From assembly GCF_003148625.1 (NCBI RefSeq), contig NZ_QGGO01000006.1, positions 1-64,000 of the forward strand: a DNA stretch of 64,000 nt, read 5' to 3'. Positions within the stretch are counted from its first letter, which is position 1, and each line of letters starts with the position of its first letter. This DNA is from Arcicella aurantiaca. GTDB lineage: Bacteria > Bacteroidota > Bacteroidia > Cytophagales > Spirosomataceae. Below the pieces are notes generated by a model. The model worked only from the letters and a program-made list of their open reading frames with translations. It did no database searches and was not told where the DNA came from. Below, in pieces: positions 18,590 through 27,150 of the stretch. The position numbers and the translations under genes are program-made.

Positions 18590-20134
18590 ATGAAAAATAA
18601 GTTACTCTTCGTCTCGTTCTTGGCTGCATTGACGCTTTCTATATCAGATAATTTCGTCTCTGCTCAGGCATCAAATTCAATTATAAAAAAGACGGTTTCT
18701 TCAAAACCACGAACAATCGTTACCACCGATGGAGAATTAGACGATGTAGATTCATTCATTAGATTATTACTTTATTCAAACGAGTTTAATATTGAAGGCT
18801 TAATTATTTCAAGTTCTCAGTGGCATTATAAAGGTGATGGAAAAGGAACAAAATTCACCTCTGAAATGGAAACCACTAAAAAGATTTATGGAGAAAGAAC
18901 AGAATTGCGTTGGCCCGGTACAGACTGGATTTACAATTTGGTGGACGCTTATGGAAAAGTGTATCCAAATTTGAAAAAACACTCTACTGATTATCCTAAA
19001 CCAGAGCATCTGAAAAGTTTAATCAGCATTGGAAATATTGACTTTGAAGGTGAAATGGAGAAAAATACAGATGGCTCTAATTTTATCAAAAAGAAACTAC
19101 TTGATGACGATATGACACCGCTTTATTTGCAAGTTTGGGGTGGTACAAATACCATTGCAAGAGCATTGAAGTCAATCGAAGATGAATACAAAAACACCCC
19201 AAAATGGCAAGAAATTTATGCAAAAGTGTGCAAAAAAGCCATTATTTATGCGATTCTCGACCAAGATGCAACGTATAGAAAATACATAGAACCTAACTGG
19301 AAAGACATCAAGGTTTATTATAATTCAAATCAGTTTTGGAGTTTTGCTTACTTCTGGAAAAGAGCCGTTCCACAAGAACTTCACCCATATTTGGAAGGTA
19401 AGTTTATGAACAATATCATAAATAATCATGGGGCATTAACAAAAATGTATTATAGCTATGGCGATGGAAACCCTCCTGCGGGCGAAATTGACGATATTTA
19501 TAGTAGCATGGAAAAAGCTCAAAAAAATCAGTGGGGAAGTTTTGGGCAATATGATTTTATCTCAGAAGGAGATTCCCCTGCTTACTTGCATTTGGTTGAT
19601 ATTGGTTTAAATAATCTTAACAATCCACAAGATGGTGGTTGGGGCGGACGTTTGGTACAATCAACCAAAACACCAAGCCGTTGGGAAGATGGAGAAGCTG
19701 CCTCAGATTATAATCCATATACTAAAAAAATGGATAAAGCTTATGCACAAACTCGTTGGATTCCTGCCATTCAAAATGATTTTGCTGCTCGTGCTGATTG
19801 GTGTATTAAAGATTATAAAAATGCAAATCACGAACCTAAAATTAAATTAAATACTGCCTCAAAATTAACGGTTGCTCCTAATAGCACCGTAAAATTAAGC
19901 GGAACTGCAAGCGACCCTGACGGCAATACTGTAAATTATCATTGGTGGCAATATGACGAAGTAGATACTTACGGAGGTAAAGTTTCTATTCAAAATGCAG
20001 ATAGTAAAAGTGCGTCATTCAAAATGCCAAGTGACATAAAAAAAGGAGAAACAATACATTTAATATTAGAAGTAAAAGACAATGGAATTCCGCAACTAAC
20101 TCGTTATCAGCGAGTTGTTGTAATGGTAAAATGA
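18590..20134 (+). CDS. Secreted nucleoside-hydrolase-like protein (DUF1593), first paralogue
   Basis: A 514-residue secreted protein (signal peptide 1-26, ending SAQA). The N-terminal domain (about 40-330) resembles DUF1593 / inosine-uridine nucleoside hydrolases; TTDGELDDVDSF (about 45-56) resembles the calcium-binding aspartate cluster of that fold. The C-terminal domain (about 420-514) is an immunoglobulin/cadherin-like segment with GTASDPDGNTVNYHWWQYDE and a final TRYQRVVVMVK. Family members are often annotated cellulose-binding, but their reaction is not established. A second copy lies at 21880-23484, with the isomerase between. The context suggests it releases or processes a sugar imported by the ABC system downstream. 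Confidence 0.8.
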   Translation: MKNKLLFVSFLAALTLSISDNFVSAQASNSIIKKTVSSKPRTIVTTDGELDDVDSFIRLLLYSNEFNIEGLIISSSQWHYKGDGKGTKFTSEMETTKKIYGERTELRWPGTDWIYNLVDAYGKVYPNLKKHSTDYPKPEHLKSLISIGNIDFEGEMEKNTDGSNFIKKKLLDDDMTPLYLQVWGGTNTIARALKSIEDEYKNTPKWQEIYAKVCKKAIIYAILDQDATYRKYIEPNWKDIKVYYNSNQFWSFAYFWKRAVPQELHPYLEGKFMNNIINNHGALTKMYYSYGDGNPPAGEIDDIYSSMEKAQKNQWGSFGQYDFISEGDSPAYLHLVDIGLNNLNNPQDGGWGGRLVQSTKTPSRWEDGEAASDYNPYTKKMDKAYAQTRWIPAIQNDFAARADWCIKDYKNANHEPKIKLNTASKLTVAPNSTVKLSGTASDPDGNTVNYHWWQYDEVDTYGGKVSIQNADSKSASFKMPSDIKKGETIHLILEVKDNGIPQLTRYQRVVVMVK

Positions 20135-20154
20135 ATACTTTGAATGGGGGCAGA

Positions 20155-20230
20155 TGTAACACGGGAATTTCTTCCGTGAAGCAGAGTCAAGTCTATTTGT
20201 AGAATTCACGGGAAAGATTCCCGTGTTACA
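20155..20230. repeat. Inverted repeat of GTAACACGGGAAT words
   Basis: The outer arms TGTAACACGGGAAT (20155-20168) and its near complement ending at 20230 enclose an inner pair (TTCCGTGAA and TTCACGGGAA). It fills the spacer between the first DUF1593 gene and the isomerase. Arms of this kind look like a self-complementary mobile palindrome more than a simple terminator, because there is no T-tract. Confidence 0.8.
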
Positions 20231-20256
20231 AATAATATAAACGATTATTTAAAAAT

Positions 20257-21660
20257 ATGAAACAATTAAGTTTAGGCGTTATCATCGGGAATCGTAATTT
20301 TTTCCCTGATAGTTTAGTTGAATTAGCACGAGTTGAAATCATTGAAGTGCTAACAAAAATGAACATCAAACCAATTTTATTGGATAGTAACGATACAAAA
20401 TTAGGAGGTGTAGAAACATTTGGTGATGCTCAGAAATGTGCTACATTATTCAGACAACACGCCGACGAAATTGTAGGTGTATTGGTGGTACTACCAAACT
20501 TTGGTGATGAAAAAGGGGTTGCAGATACCCTCAAAATGGCAAACTTAAATGTGCCTGTTTTAATTCAAGGTTATCCAGATGATTTAAACAAATTGGATGT
20601 TGCTCGCAGACGTGATTCGTGGTGTGGCAAAATTTCGGTTTGTAATAATTTATACCAATATGGAATTAAATTCTCATTGACATCTCAACACGTTGTTAGA
20701 CCATCTGACGCAAGTTTTCAGCAAGAATTGAAAGATTTTATGGCTGTTTGTAGAGTTGTAAAAGGTCTGAAAAATGTAAGAATTGGAGCAATCGGAGCAA
20801 GACCAACTGCCTTTAATACAGTACGTTACAGTGAAAAAATCTTACAAAGAAACGGTATTTCAGTAGTTACTTGTGACCTTTCTGAAATTCTTGGAAAAGC
20901 TAATAAATTAACAAAAGACGATTCAGTTGTAAAAGAACGTTTAGAGAAAATCACTAATTATGCCAAAACGGGAAAAACGCCAAGTGAAGCGTTAATTCAG
21001 ATTGCCAAATTAGATGTTGTTCTGAATGATTTTATGGCTGAAAACGTACTTGATGCAACGGCTATTCAATGCTGGACTTCATTACAACAAAATTATGGTT
21101 GTAATGTATGTACAAGTATGAGTATGATGTCTGAAAATATGTTGCCAAGTGCTTGTGAAGTTGATGTAACAGGAACGCTGTCAATGTATGCGATGCAATT
21201 AGCGTCTGGTTCGCCAAGTGCTTTGGTAGATTGGAACAACAATTATGCAGATGATGAAAACAAATGCGTTTTATTCCACTGTGGAAACTGGGCAAAATCA
21301 TTCTTACCAGATATTGAAATTAGTAACGCTCCAATTTTAGGAACTACCGTTGGCGTAGAAAATACCTACGGAGCATTAGATGGAAGAACACCAGCCATGC
21401 CTTTAACTTACGGACGTTTAAGCACAGACGATTCAAAAGGAATTATCAAAGCGTATATAGGTGAGGGTGACCTTACTGATGATGCACTAAATACATTTGG
21501 AAACCGTGCCGTTGCCAAAATTCCTGATTTACAGAAATTAATGCAATACGTTTGTAGAAATGGATTTGAACATCACGTAGTAATGAATGCGTCGAAAACA
21601 GCAGGCATTTTGAAAGAAGCATTTGAAAATTATATGGGTTGGGAAGTTTACCAACACTAA
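20257..21660 (+). CDS. L-fucose/L-arabinose isomerase-family sugar isomerase
   Basis: A 467-residue cytoplasmic aldose-ketose isomerase-like protein. The overall plan is that of the L-fucose/L-arabinose isomerase superfamily: N-terminal Rossmann-like segments (VIIGNRNFFPDSL, VLVVLPNFGDE), a middle domain (about 170-290, IGAIGARPTAFNTVR, with NYGCNVCTSMSMMSENMLPS and ACEVDVTG), and a C-terminal barrel domain with HCGNWA. ACEVDVTGTL carries glutamate and aspartate residues expected of the Mn2+ site. It is not close to canonical FucI or AraA, so the substrate is open. With a split transketolase and an FGGY kinase in the same run, an aldose such as D-apiose is a plausible substrate. It lies between two DUF1593 paralogues. 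Confidence 0.78.
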   Translation: MKQLSLGVIIGNRNFFPDSLVELARVEIIEVLTKMNIKPILLDSNDTKLGGVETFGDAQKCATLFRQHADEIVGVLVVLPNFGDEKGVADTLKMANLNVPVLIQGYPDDLNKLDVARRRDSWCGKISVCNNLYQYGIKFSLTSQHVVRPSDASFQQELKDFMAVCRVVKGLKNVRIGAIGARPTAFNTVRYSEKILQRNGISVVTCDLSEILGKANKLTKDDSVVKERLEKITNYAKTGKTPSEALIQIAKLDVVLNDFMAENVLDATAIQCWTSLQQNYGCNVCTSMSMMSENMLPSACEVDVTGTLSMYAMQLASGSPSALVDWNNNYADDENKCVLFHCGNWAKSFLPDIEISNAPILGTTVGVENTYGALDGRTPAMPLTYGRLSTDDSKGIIKAYIGEGDLTDDALNTFGNRAVAKIPDLQKLMQYVCRNGFEHHVVMNASKTAGILKEAFENYMGWEVYQH

Positions 21661-21695
21661 TATTTAGAATAATTGTAAAAATAAGGATACCGTTT

Positions 21696-21729
21696 AACTT
21701 CCCGAAAGTTTTAGAACTTTCGGGAAGTT
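21696..21729. repeat. AACTTCCCGAAAGTT palindrome, copy 2
   Basis: Arms of 15 bases (21696-21710 and 21715-21729) with a four-base loop, after the isomerase gene. Identical arms to the copy at 14389. Confidence 0.85.
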
Positions 21730-21879
21730 CGTCAAAGTCAAACATGGTACGTTTAAATTTACAAATTTCATTAAAAAGAATAGATTTGGAAAAGGTCGAG
21801 ATGGTTTTGTGGTAAAAAGCAAAACCATTCTCAAATTTAATGAACTATTTGGTTGAGGTAAAGTATAAATAATTTCAAG

Positions 21880-23484
21880 ATGAAAAAGCTTACAAATTTC
21901 CTTCATAATTGTACCAAAGCAAACATACTTTTTTGCGTAACAACCATTATCTCAATCGTTTACACAAATAATTTATTGGCTCAAATTACGGATAAAACAA
22001 AACCACGAATTGTAATCACTGCTGACCCAGAATTAGATGATAACAATTCGCTTATTCGTTTTATTTTGTACAGTAGCGACCTCGACGTTGAAGGACTCAT
22101 TTATACAAGTAGTGGTTTTCACTGGAAAGGCGATGGAAAAGGAACAAAATGGTTTGTTCCAGGAAGAGAATATGCTCGTTTTGGCTTAAATGAATGTCCA
22201 TGTACTTCGTGGCGTTGGGCTAAGGATGAACGATTTATCCATGATATTGTAGATGCTTACGAAAAATCATATCCAAATTTAAAAGTTCATAATCCAGAAT
22301 ATCCTGACCCAAAAATATTAAAGTCAAAGATTAAATATGGAAATATTGAATTTGATGGCGAAATATCAAAAAATACCGAAGGCTCAAACTTAATCAAATC
22401 ATTGATTTTAGATAATAAGCCCGGTCAATTGTACATTACTGCTTGGGGCGGACAAAGCACTATTGCAAGAGCTTTAAAATCAATCCAAGAAGATTATGAA
22501 TTTACTGTTGAATGGGAAAATATCAAGAAGAAAATCAACCGAAAAGTTGTCCTTTTACCTTCTGGCGACCAAGACGATACTTATGCAACCTACATTAAAC
22601 CAAATTGGCCAGACATTGAATACAGACAATTTAGTGGCGGACCAAATTATGGATATGGAGCTCAATTAAGAGCTACCAAAGGAGATTCTTTATATTTAAC
22701 AGCATCATGGATGAAAGAAAATGTATCAGACAGAGGAGCTTTGGGTAGTTTATACAGAGTTTGGGGCGATGGAAAACAGATGGTAAAAGGAGATAAATTA
22801 GATTATTTTGGATTGTCGGGACACTCTAACGAAGAACTCAAAAAAATGGGTTATGCGGTTTGGATGCCTGTTCAGCCAAAAGGAACTTGGTTGGGCGAAG
22901 GCGATAATCATACCTTTATGAATATGCTTGGCAATGGTTTACGTGCCTATGAATTAGGCACTTACGGAGGTTGGGGCGGTAGTGTAAATAGCAAAAGAGA
23001 AGCTATCAATTTTGCAACTCCAACGGATACAAGTGCCAATGCAATGGCAAATATGTTAGGTTCGATGAACACGAAAAATGCCGAGGGAATGGCTTATCCA
23101 AACTTTTTTCCACAGGCTCAACAAAGTTTTGCGGCAAGATTAAAATGGGCGGTTACGCCTCAATATACAAATGCCAATCATGAACCCATCGTTAATGTGG
23201 AAGGAACTATGACAGTGATGGCTTCGGCAGGTGAAAAAATTAGATTAAATGGAATGGTGTCTGACCCTGACGGAAATACCGTTACCCCAAAATGGTGGCA
23301 ATTGAATGTTGGAACTTATCTTAACAAAGTGCAAATTTTAACACCAAATGCTTTGCGAACAGAAGTTCAGATTCCGAAAGATGCCGTGGGTGGACAAACA
23401 ATTCATTTGATTTTTGAAGGAACTGACAATGGAACACCGTCGCTAACAAAGTATCAGCGAGTAATCATTCATGTTAGAAAATAA
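21880..23484 (+). CDS. Secreted nucleoside-hydrolase-like protein (DUF1593), second paralogue
   Basis: A 534-residue secreted relative of the protein at 18590-20134. The signal peptide is long (cleavage near 35, NNLLAQ). The nucleoside-hydrolase-like domain carries ITADPELDDNNSLIRF (about 46-61) in place of the TTDGELDDVDS of its paralogue, so the aspartate cluster is kept with changes. The C-terminal Ig-like domain (about 440-534) has GMVSDPDGNTVTPKWWQLNV and ends TKYQRVIIHVRK. Both copies share the WGG(T/Q)(N/S)TIARALKSI segment. Divergence suggests two related substrates rather than a recent duplication. It precedes the transketolase subunits by 69 bases. Confidence 0.8.
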   Translation: MKKLTNFLHNCTKANILFCVTTIISIVYTNNLLAQITDKTKPRIVITADPELDDNNSLIRFILYSSDLDVEGLIYTSSGFHWKGDGKGTKWFVPGREYARFGLNECPCTSWRWAKDERFIHDIVDAYEKSYPNLKVHNPEYPDPKILKSKIKYGNIEFDGEISKNTEGSNLIKSLILDNKPGQLYITAWGGQSTIARALKSIQEDYEFTVEWENIKKKINRKVVLLPSGDQDDTYATYIKPNWPDIEYRQFSGGPNYGYGAQLRATKGDSLYLTASWMKENVSDRGALGSLYRVWGDGKQMVKGDKLDYFGLSGHSNEELKKMGYAVWMPVQPKGTWLGEGDNHTFMNMLGNGLRAYELGTYGGWGGSVNSKREAINFATPTDTSANAMANMLGSMNTKNAEGMAYPNFFPQAQQSFAARLKWAVTPQYTNANHEPIVNVEGTMTVMASAGEKIRLNGMVSDPDGNTVTPKWWQLNVGTYLNKVQILTPNALRTEVQIPKDAVGGQTIHLIFEGTDNGTPSLTKYQRVIIHVRK

Positions 23485-23553
23485 ATAAAATTTGGATTTT
23501 CCATAACAGTAATTTCGGCTTCTGAGCCAGTTTTGGAATAAAACCTAAATAAA

Positions 23554-24360
23554 ATGACAAGTATAGAATTGCAAGAGAAGTCTCGGATTTATAGAAGAAA
23601 AATCCTCGAATACATCTACAAAGCCAAAGCAGGTCACACAGGTGGAAGTTTATCTTGTATCGACATTCTGAATGTATTGTACAACGATACGATGAATGTA
23701 AATCCTGAAAATTTCAAGTCTGGCGACAGAGACAGATATATCCAAAGTAAAGGACACTGCGTTGAAGCCCTTTTTGTGGTTTTGGCAGATAAAGGATTTT
23801 TCCCAGAAACCGACCTTGAAACATTGTGTAAATATAAGTCGCATTATATCGGGCATCCAACTCGTAAAGTCAATGGCGTAGAACAAAATACGGGGGCTTT
23901 GGGTCATGGTTTACCAATTTGTGTTGGTACAGCTTTGGCGGCAAAAATGGACGAAAAATCTTACCGAGTATTTACTTTATTGGGTGATGGAGAATTGCCA
24001 GAGGGTTCAAATTGGGAAGCATTTTTATCAGCATCTCATTATAAGTTAGATAATTTATGTGCCATTTTGGACTACAATAAATTACAAATTACAGGTAAAA
24101 ATGCCGATGTTTTAAATACCGAACCTATTGCTGACAAGCTAAAAAGTTTTGGTTGGGCAGTACGTGAAGTAGATGGAAACGACCCTCAAAAATTAAAAGA
24201 AACATTAGACCAATTACCTTTTGAGGAAGGAAAACCAAGTTTTGTGATTGCTCATACCATCAAAGGGAAGGGTGTAAGTTACATGGAAAATCAATTAAAA
24301 TGGCATCATGGCGTTCCTTCTGCGGAACAATATGAATTGGCAATTTCTGAACTATCTTAA
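23554..24360 (+). CDS. Split transketolase, N-terminal (TPP-binding) subunit
   Basis: A 268-residue subunit corresponding to the first third of transketolase. It shows AGHTGGSLSCIDIL (about 27-40), the thiamine diphosphate motif GDGELPEGSNWEA ... DNLCAILDYNK (about 147-179) and IKGKGVSYME. With the next gene it should make one active alpha2beta2-type enzyme that transfers a two-carbon ketol unit. Split transketolases are known for dedicated sugar pathways (apulose-4-phosphate AptAB, sulfosugar SqwGH) as well as for general use. The gap to the C-terminal subunit is two bases, so the two are translationally linked. Confidence 0.92.
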   Translation: MTSIELQEKSRIYRRKILEYIYKAKAGHTGGSLSCIDILNVLYNDTMNVNPENFKSGDRDRYIQSKGHCVEALFVVLADKGFFPETDLETLCKYKSHYIGHPTRKVNGVEQNTGALGHGLPICVGTALAAKMDEKSYRVFTLLGDGELPEGSNWEAFLSASHYKLDNLCAILDYNKLQITGKNADVLNTEPIADKLKSFGWAVREVDGNDPQKLKETLDQLPFEEGKPSFVIAHTIKGKGVSYMENQLKWHHGVPSAEQYELAISELS

Positions 24361-24362
24361 TA

Positions 24363-25382
24363 ATGAATGATATAAAAATGCCCACGGTAGGGCTTGCAAA
24401 TCTTGAAGTTTTTGCCGCCACACTCGAATCGCTCGCTGCGGTGGATAGAAATATTATTGCTGTAACAAGCGACTCACGAGGTTCTGGTAAATTAACGCCT
24501 TTCGGTCAGAAATTTCCAAAACAAATTGTTGAAGTCGGTATTGCAGAACAAAACTTAGTTGGTGTTGCCGCAGGTTTAGCTTCGGCAGGCAAAACCGTTT
24601 TTGCGGTATCTCCTGCTTGTTTCTTGACGGCAAGAGCCTTAGAACAAATTAAAAATGACGTTGCCTATTCTGATAATGCAGTCGTGTTGGTCGGAATCAG
24701 TGCGGGGGTAAGCTACGGAGCATTGGGTACGACGCATCATAGTTTACATGATTATGCCGTTTTGAGAGCCATTAATAATTTAGTGGTGGTTGCTCCTGCT
24801 GATAATTTTGAAACGGAACAAGCCATTTTACAAGCAGCGGCTCTTAAAAAACCCATTTATTTGAGATTTGGGAAAAAGAATATGCCCGTTGATTTAGTTA
24901 TTAGTGATTGGTCGGGCGGTGTTCCGCAATTGGTTACTGGTGAAAAAACCGATAACCAATCAACCAGTAACCTGTTTCAACTCGGAAAAGGAAGAGTAAT
25001 CAGAGAAGGTTCAGACCTAACTTTTATCGGCACAGGAGAAACTGTTTTACCTGCTTTTGAAGCTGCTGAAAAATTAGCATCTGAACATGGAATCCAAGCA
25101 AAAGTGGTGAGTATGCACACCATTAAACCGCTGGATTATGAATTAATAAATACGATTGCTTCGGAAGGGAAACCGATAATCACAGTTGAAGAACACATGG
25201 TGAATGGAGGTTTAGGTGAAGCGGTTGCATCATATTTAATGCAAAATGCACATCGTAACTCATTCAAAATCATGGGAATTCCTGACGAATATACTGTTAC
25301 GGGTTCACAAAATGAGATTTTCAAGCATTATGAAATCACGGGAGAAGGCATAGCGAAAGAGGCATTAAAATTATTGGCTTAA
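24363..25382 (+). CDS. Split transketolase, C-terminal subunit (carries an in-frame repeat-derived insert)
   Basis: A 339-residue subunit with the pyrimidine-binding domain (about 8-180, VEVGIAEQNLVGVAAGLA with the conserved glutamate, YGALGTTHHSLHDYAVLR) and the C-terminal transketolase domain (about 205-335, TFIGTGETVLPAFEAAEKL, TVEEHMVNGGLGEAV). Between the domains, residues 190-203 (LVTGEKTDNQSTSN) are encoded by a short inverted repeat of the same words that fill the spacers at 1-258 and 1804-2240. The frame is kept and the insert lies in an interdomain linker, so the enzyme is probably still active. The stop overlaps the next ATG (TAATG). Confidence 0.9.
   Translation: MNDIKMPTVGLANLEVFAATLESLAAVDRNIIAVTSDSRGSGKLTPFGQKFPKQIVEVGIAEQNLVGVAAGLASAGKTVFAVSPACFLTARALEQIKNDVAYSDNAVVLVGISAGVSYGALGTTHHSLHDYAVLRAINNLVVVAPADNFETEQAILQAAALKKPIYLRFGKKNMPVDLVISDWSGGVPQLVTGEKTDNQSTSNLFQLGKGRVIREGSDLTFIGTGETVLPAFEAAEKLASEHGIQAKVVSMHTIKPLDYELINTIASEGKPIITVEEHMVNGGLGEAVASYLMQNAHRNSFKIMGIPDEYTVTGSQNEIFKHYEITGEGIAKEALKLLA
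24932..24972. repeat. Intragenic TTGGTTACTGGT palindrome in the transketolase C-subunit gene
   Basis: GGTTACTGGT (24932-24941) and ACCAGTAACC (24963-24972) are perfect complements, with GATAACCAAT between. The words are those of the aldarate-operon elements. The stretch translates as LVTGEKTDNQSTSN. Confidence 0.85.
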
Positions 25383-26998
25383 TGAAAAAATATAAATTTT
25401 CTCTCTGGATACTACTCATTCTAAACTTCATAAACTTTTTTTCTCATGCTCAATCGAAAGTACAGCAATGGGATAGATTTGAAGTAAAACTTGAATATAA
25501 ATCACAGAAAAATAATTTCTCGGAAGTCAATATTTCAGCGATTTTTACAGGAAAAGACACCACTATTTCTGTTCAAGGTTTTTATGACGGCAACAATACT
25601 TTTGTTATTCGATTTATGCCAAACAAAATGGGTATTTGGAAATATAATACCCAAAGTAATGTATCTGAATTGAATAACAAAAAAGGTGAATTTGAATGTG
25701 TAAAAGCAGAAGGTAGCAATCATGGAATGGTGAAAGTCAGCGAAATTTATAATTTCAAATATGCTGATGGAAAACAATATTTTCCGCTCGGAACAACTGC
25801 TTATGCTTGGACACACATGGCAAATGACGTTCAGGAGTTGACGCTTAAAACCTTAAAAAACACAGGTTTTAATAAAATCAGAATGGGCGTTTTTCCTAAA
25901 AATTATGATTTAGTAAAGGAAGAACCAACACTGTACCCTTATCAAATTAAATCAACGAAAAAAGATTCGTTAGGCAAAGAAATTAAAGTTTGGGATTTTA
26001 CACAATTTAACCCTGCCTTTTTTCAACATTTAGAAAAACGAATTGATGAATTAAAAGATTTAGGGATTGAAGCAGATTTAATTATTTTTCATCCTTATGA
26101 TAAAGGACGTTGGGGTTTTGATGAAATGTCAATGGAGGCTAATTTGCAATATATCAAATACTTAACAGCTCGACTATCATCTTTTAGAAATGTTTGGTGG
26201 TCGATGGCGAACGAATATGATTATGTAAAAAGCAAAACCGATGCTGATTGGATTACGCTCACAAAAGCCGTTGTTAAAAATGACCCATACCGACATTTAT
26301 GCTCAATTCATGGAAGTACAGGTAGATATTTTGACTATTGGCGACCAGAATTTACACACGTTTCAATCCAAGACGAAGCCCCTGTGATGAATTATGGTGC
26401 AGCTCCAATTGTGCGAAATATTTATAATAAACCCACCATTTTTGATGAAGTGGGCTATGAAGGGAACCTCAAACATCGTTGGGGAAGATACAGTGGCGAA
26501 GAAATGAACCACCTGATTTGGATGGGCTTAATCGGTGGAACGTATGTTACCCACGGAGAATCTTATATGTTCAAAGACCTCAGAGATACCATATTTTGGG
26601 GAAAAGGAGGAGAATTTAAAGGAACAAGTTGGAAGCGAATCGCTTTTATTCGGAATATTTTAGAAAAAGCCAATGCACCCATTGAACAAGCCGACCTAAG
26701 TAGAGATAGCAAAATTGCGACAACAGGAAAGGGAGTTTATTTTATCTATTTTGGAAAAGATATGAATGAAACTTGGCTGTTCAATTTGCCAAGTAAGAAT
26801 GCCAATTTTGAAAAAGTAAAAAAGGGAAATCGTTATAAAGTAGAAATTATTGATACTTGGGACATGACGATAAAAGAAGTTCCAAGCATTTTTGAAGTCG
26901 GAGAAGTGAACGATTATCGCCTTTATGACAAAGACTTAAAACAGGTTAGATTGCCCCTGAAACCATATATTGCTTTGAGAATTACGAAAATAATTTAA
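25382..26998 (+). CDS. Secreted glycosidase-like protein (DUF5060, TIM barrel, DUF5605)
   Basis: A 538-residue secreted protein (signal peptide about 1-23, FFSHAQ). It has an N-terminal beta-sandwich of DUF5060 type (about 27-95, FYDGNNTFVIRFMP), a (beta/alpha)8 barrel related to DUF4038/apiosidase-like clan GH-A enzymes (about 115-430), and a C-terminal DUF5605-like beta domain (about 450-538). Barrel landmarks are YFPLGTTAYAW, WWSMANEYDYVKSK (probable acid/base glutamate in ANEYD) and PTIFDEVGYEG (probable nucleophile). The start codon overlaps the transketolase stop, so it belongs to that operon. GH140 apiosidase is a related fold, but this is not clearly a GH140 member; the substrate is unproven. 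Confidence 0.75.
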   Translation: MKKYKFSLWILLILNFINFFSHAQSKVQQWDRFEVKLEYKSQKNNFSEVNISAIFTGKDTTISVQGFYDGNNTFVIRFMPNKMGIWKYNTQSNVSELNNKKGEFECVKAEGSNHGMVKVSEIYNFKYADGKQYFPLGTTAYAWTHMANDVQELTLKTLKNTGFNKIRMGVFPKNYDLVKEEPTLYPYQIKSTKKDSLGKEIKVWDFTQFNPAFFQHLEKRIDELKDLGIEADLIIFHPYDKGRWGFDEMSMEANLQYIKYLTARLSSFRNVWWSMANEYDYVKSKTDADWITLTKAVVKNDPYRHLCSIHGSTGRYFDYWRPEFTHVSIQDEAPVMNYGAAPIVRNIYNKPTIFDEVGYEGNLKHRWGRYSGEEMNHLIWMGLIGGTYVTHGESYMFKDLRDTIFWGKGGEFKGTSWKRIAFIRNILEKANAPIEQADLSRDSKIATTGKGVYFIYFGKDMNETWLFNLPSKNANFEKVKKGNRYKVEIIDTWDMTIKEVPSIFEVGEVNDYRLYDKDLKQVRLPLKPYIALRITKII

Positions 26999-27150
26999 TT
27001 AGAAACATGAATATCAATTAAAGATTGTTTCTTAAAATGCGAGCACCAATAATTTTTATGGATATTTCTGCGTATGTTTTTGCGTGAAAATGGATAAATT
27101 TTGAATTATTCGTATAAAATCGAAATTTATGAATATTTTTGAATAAAAAT

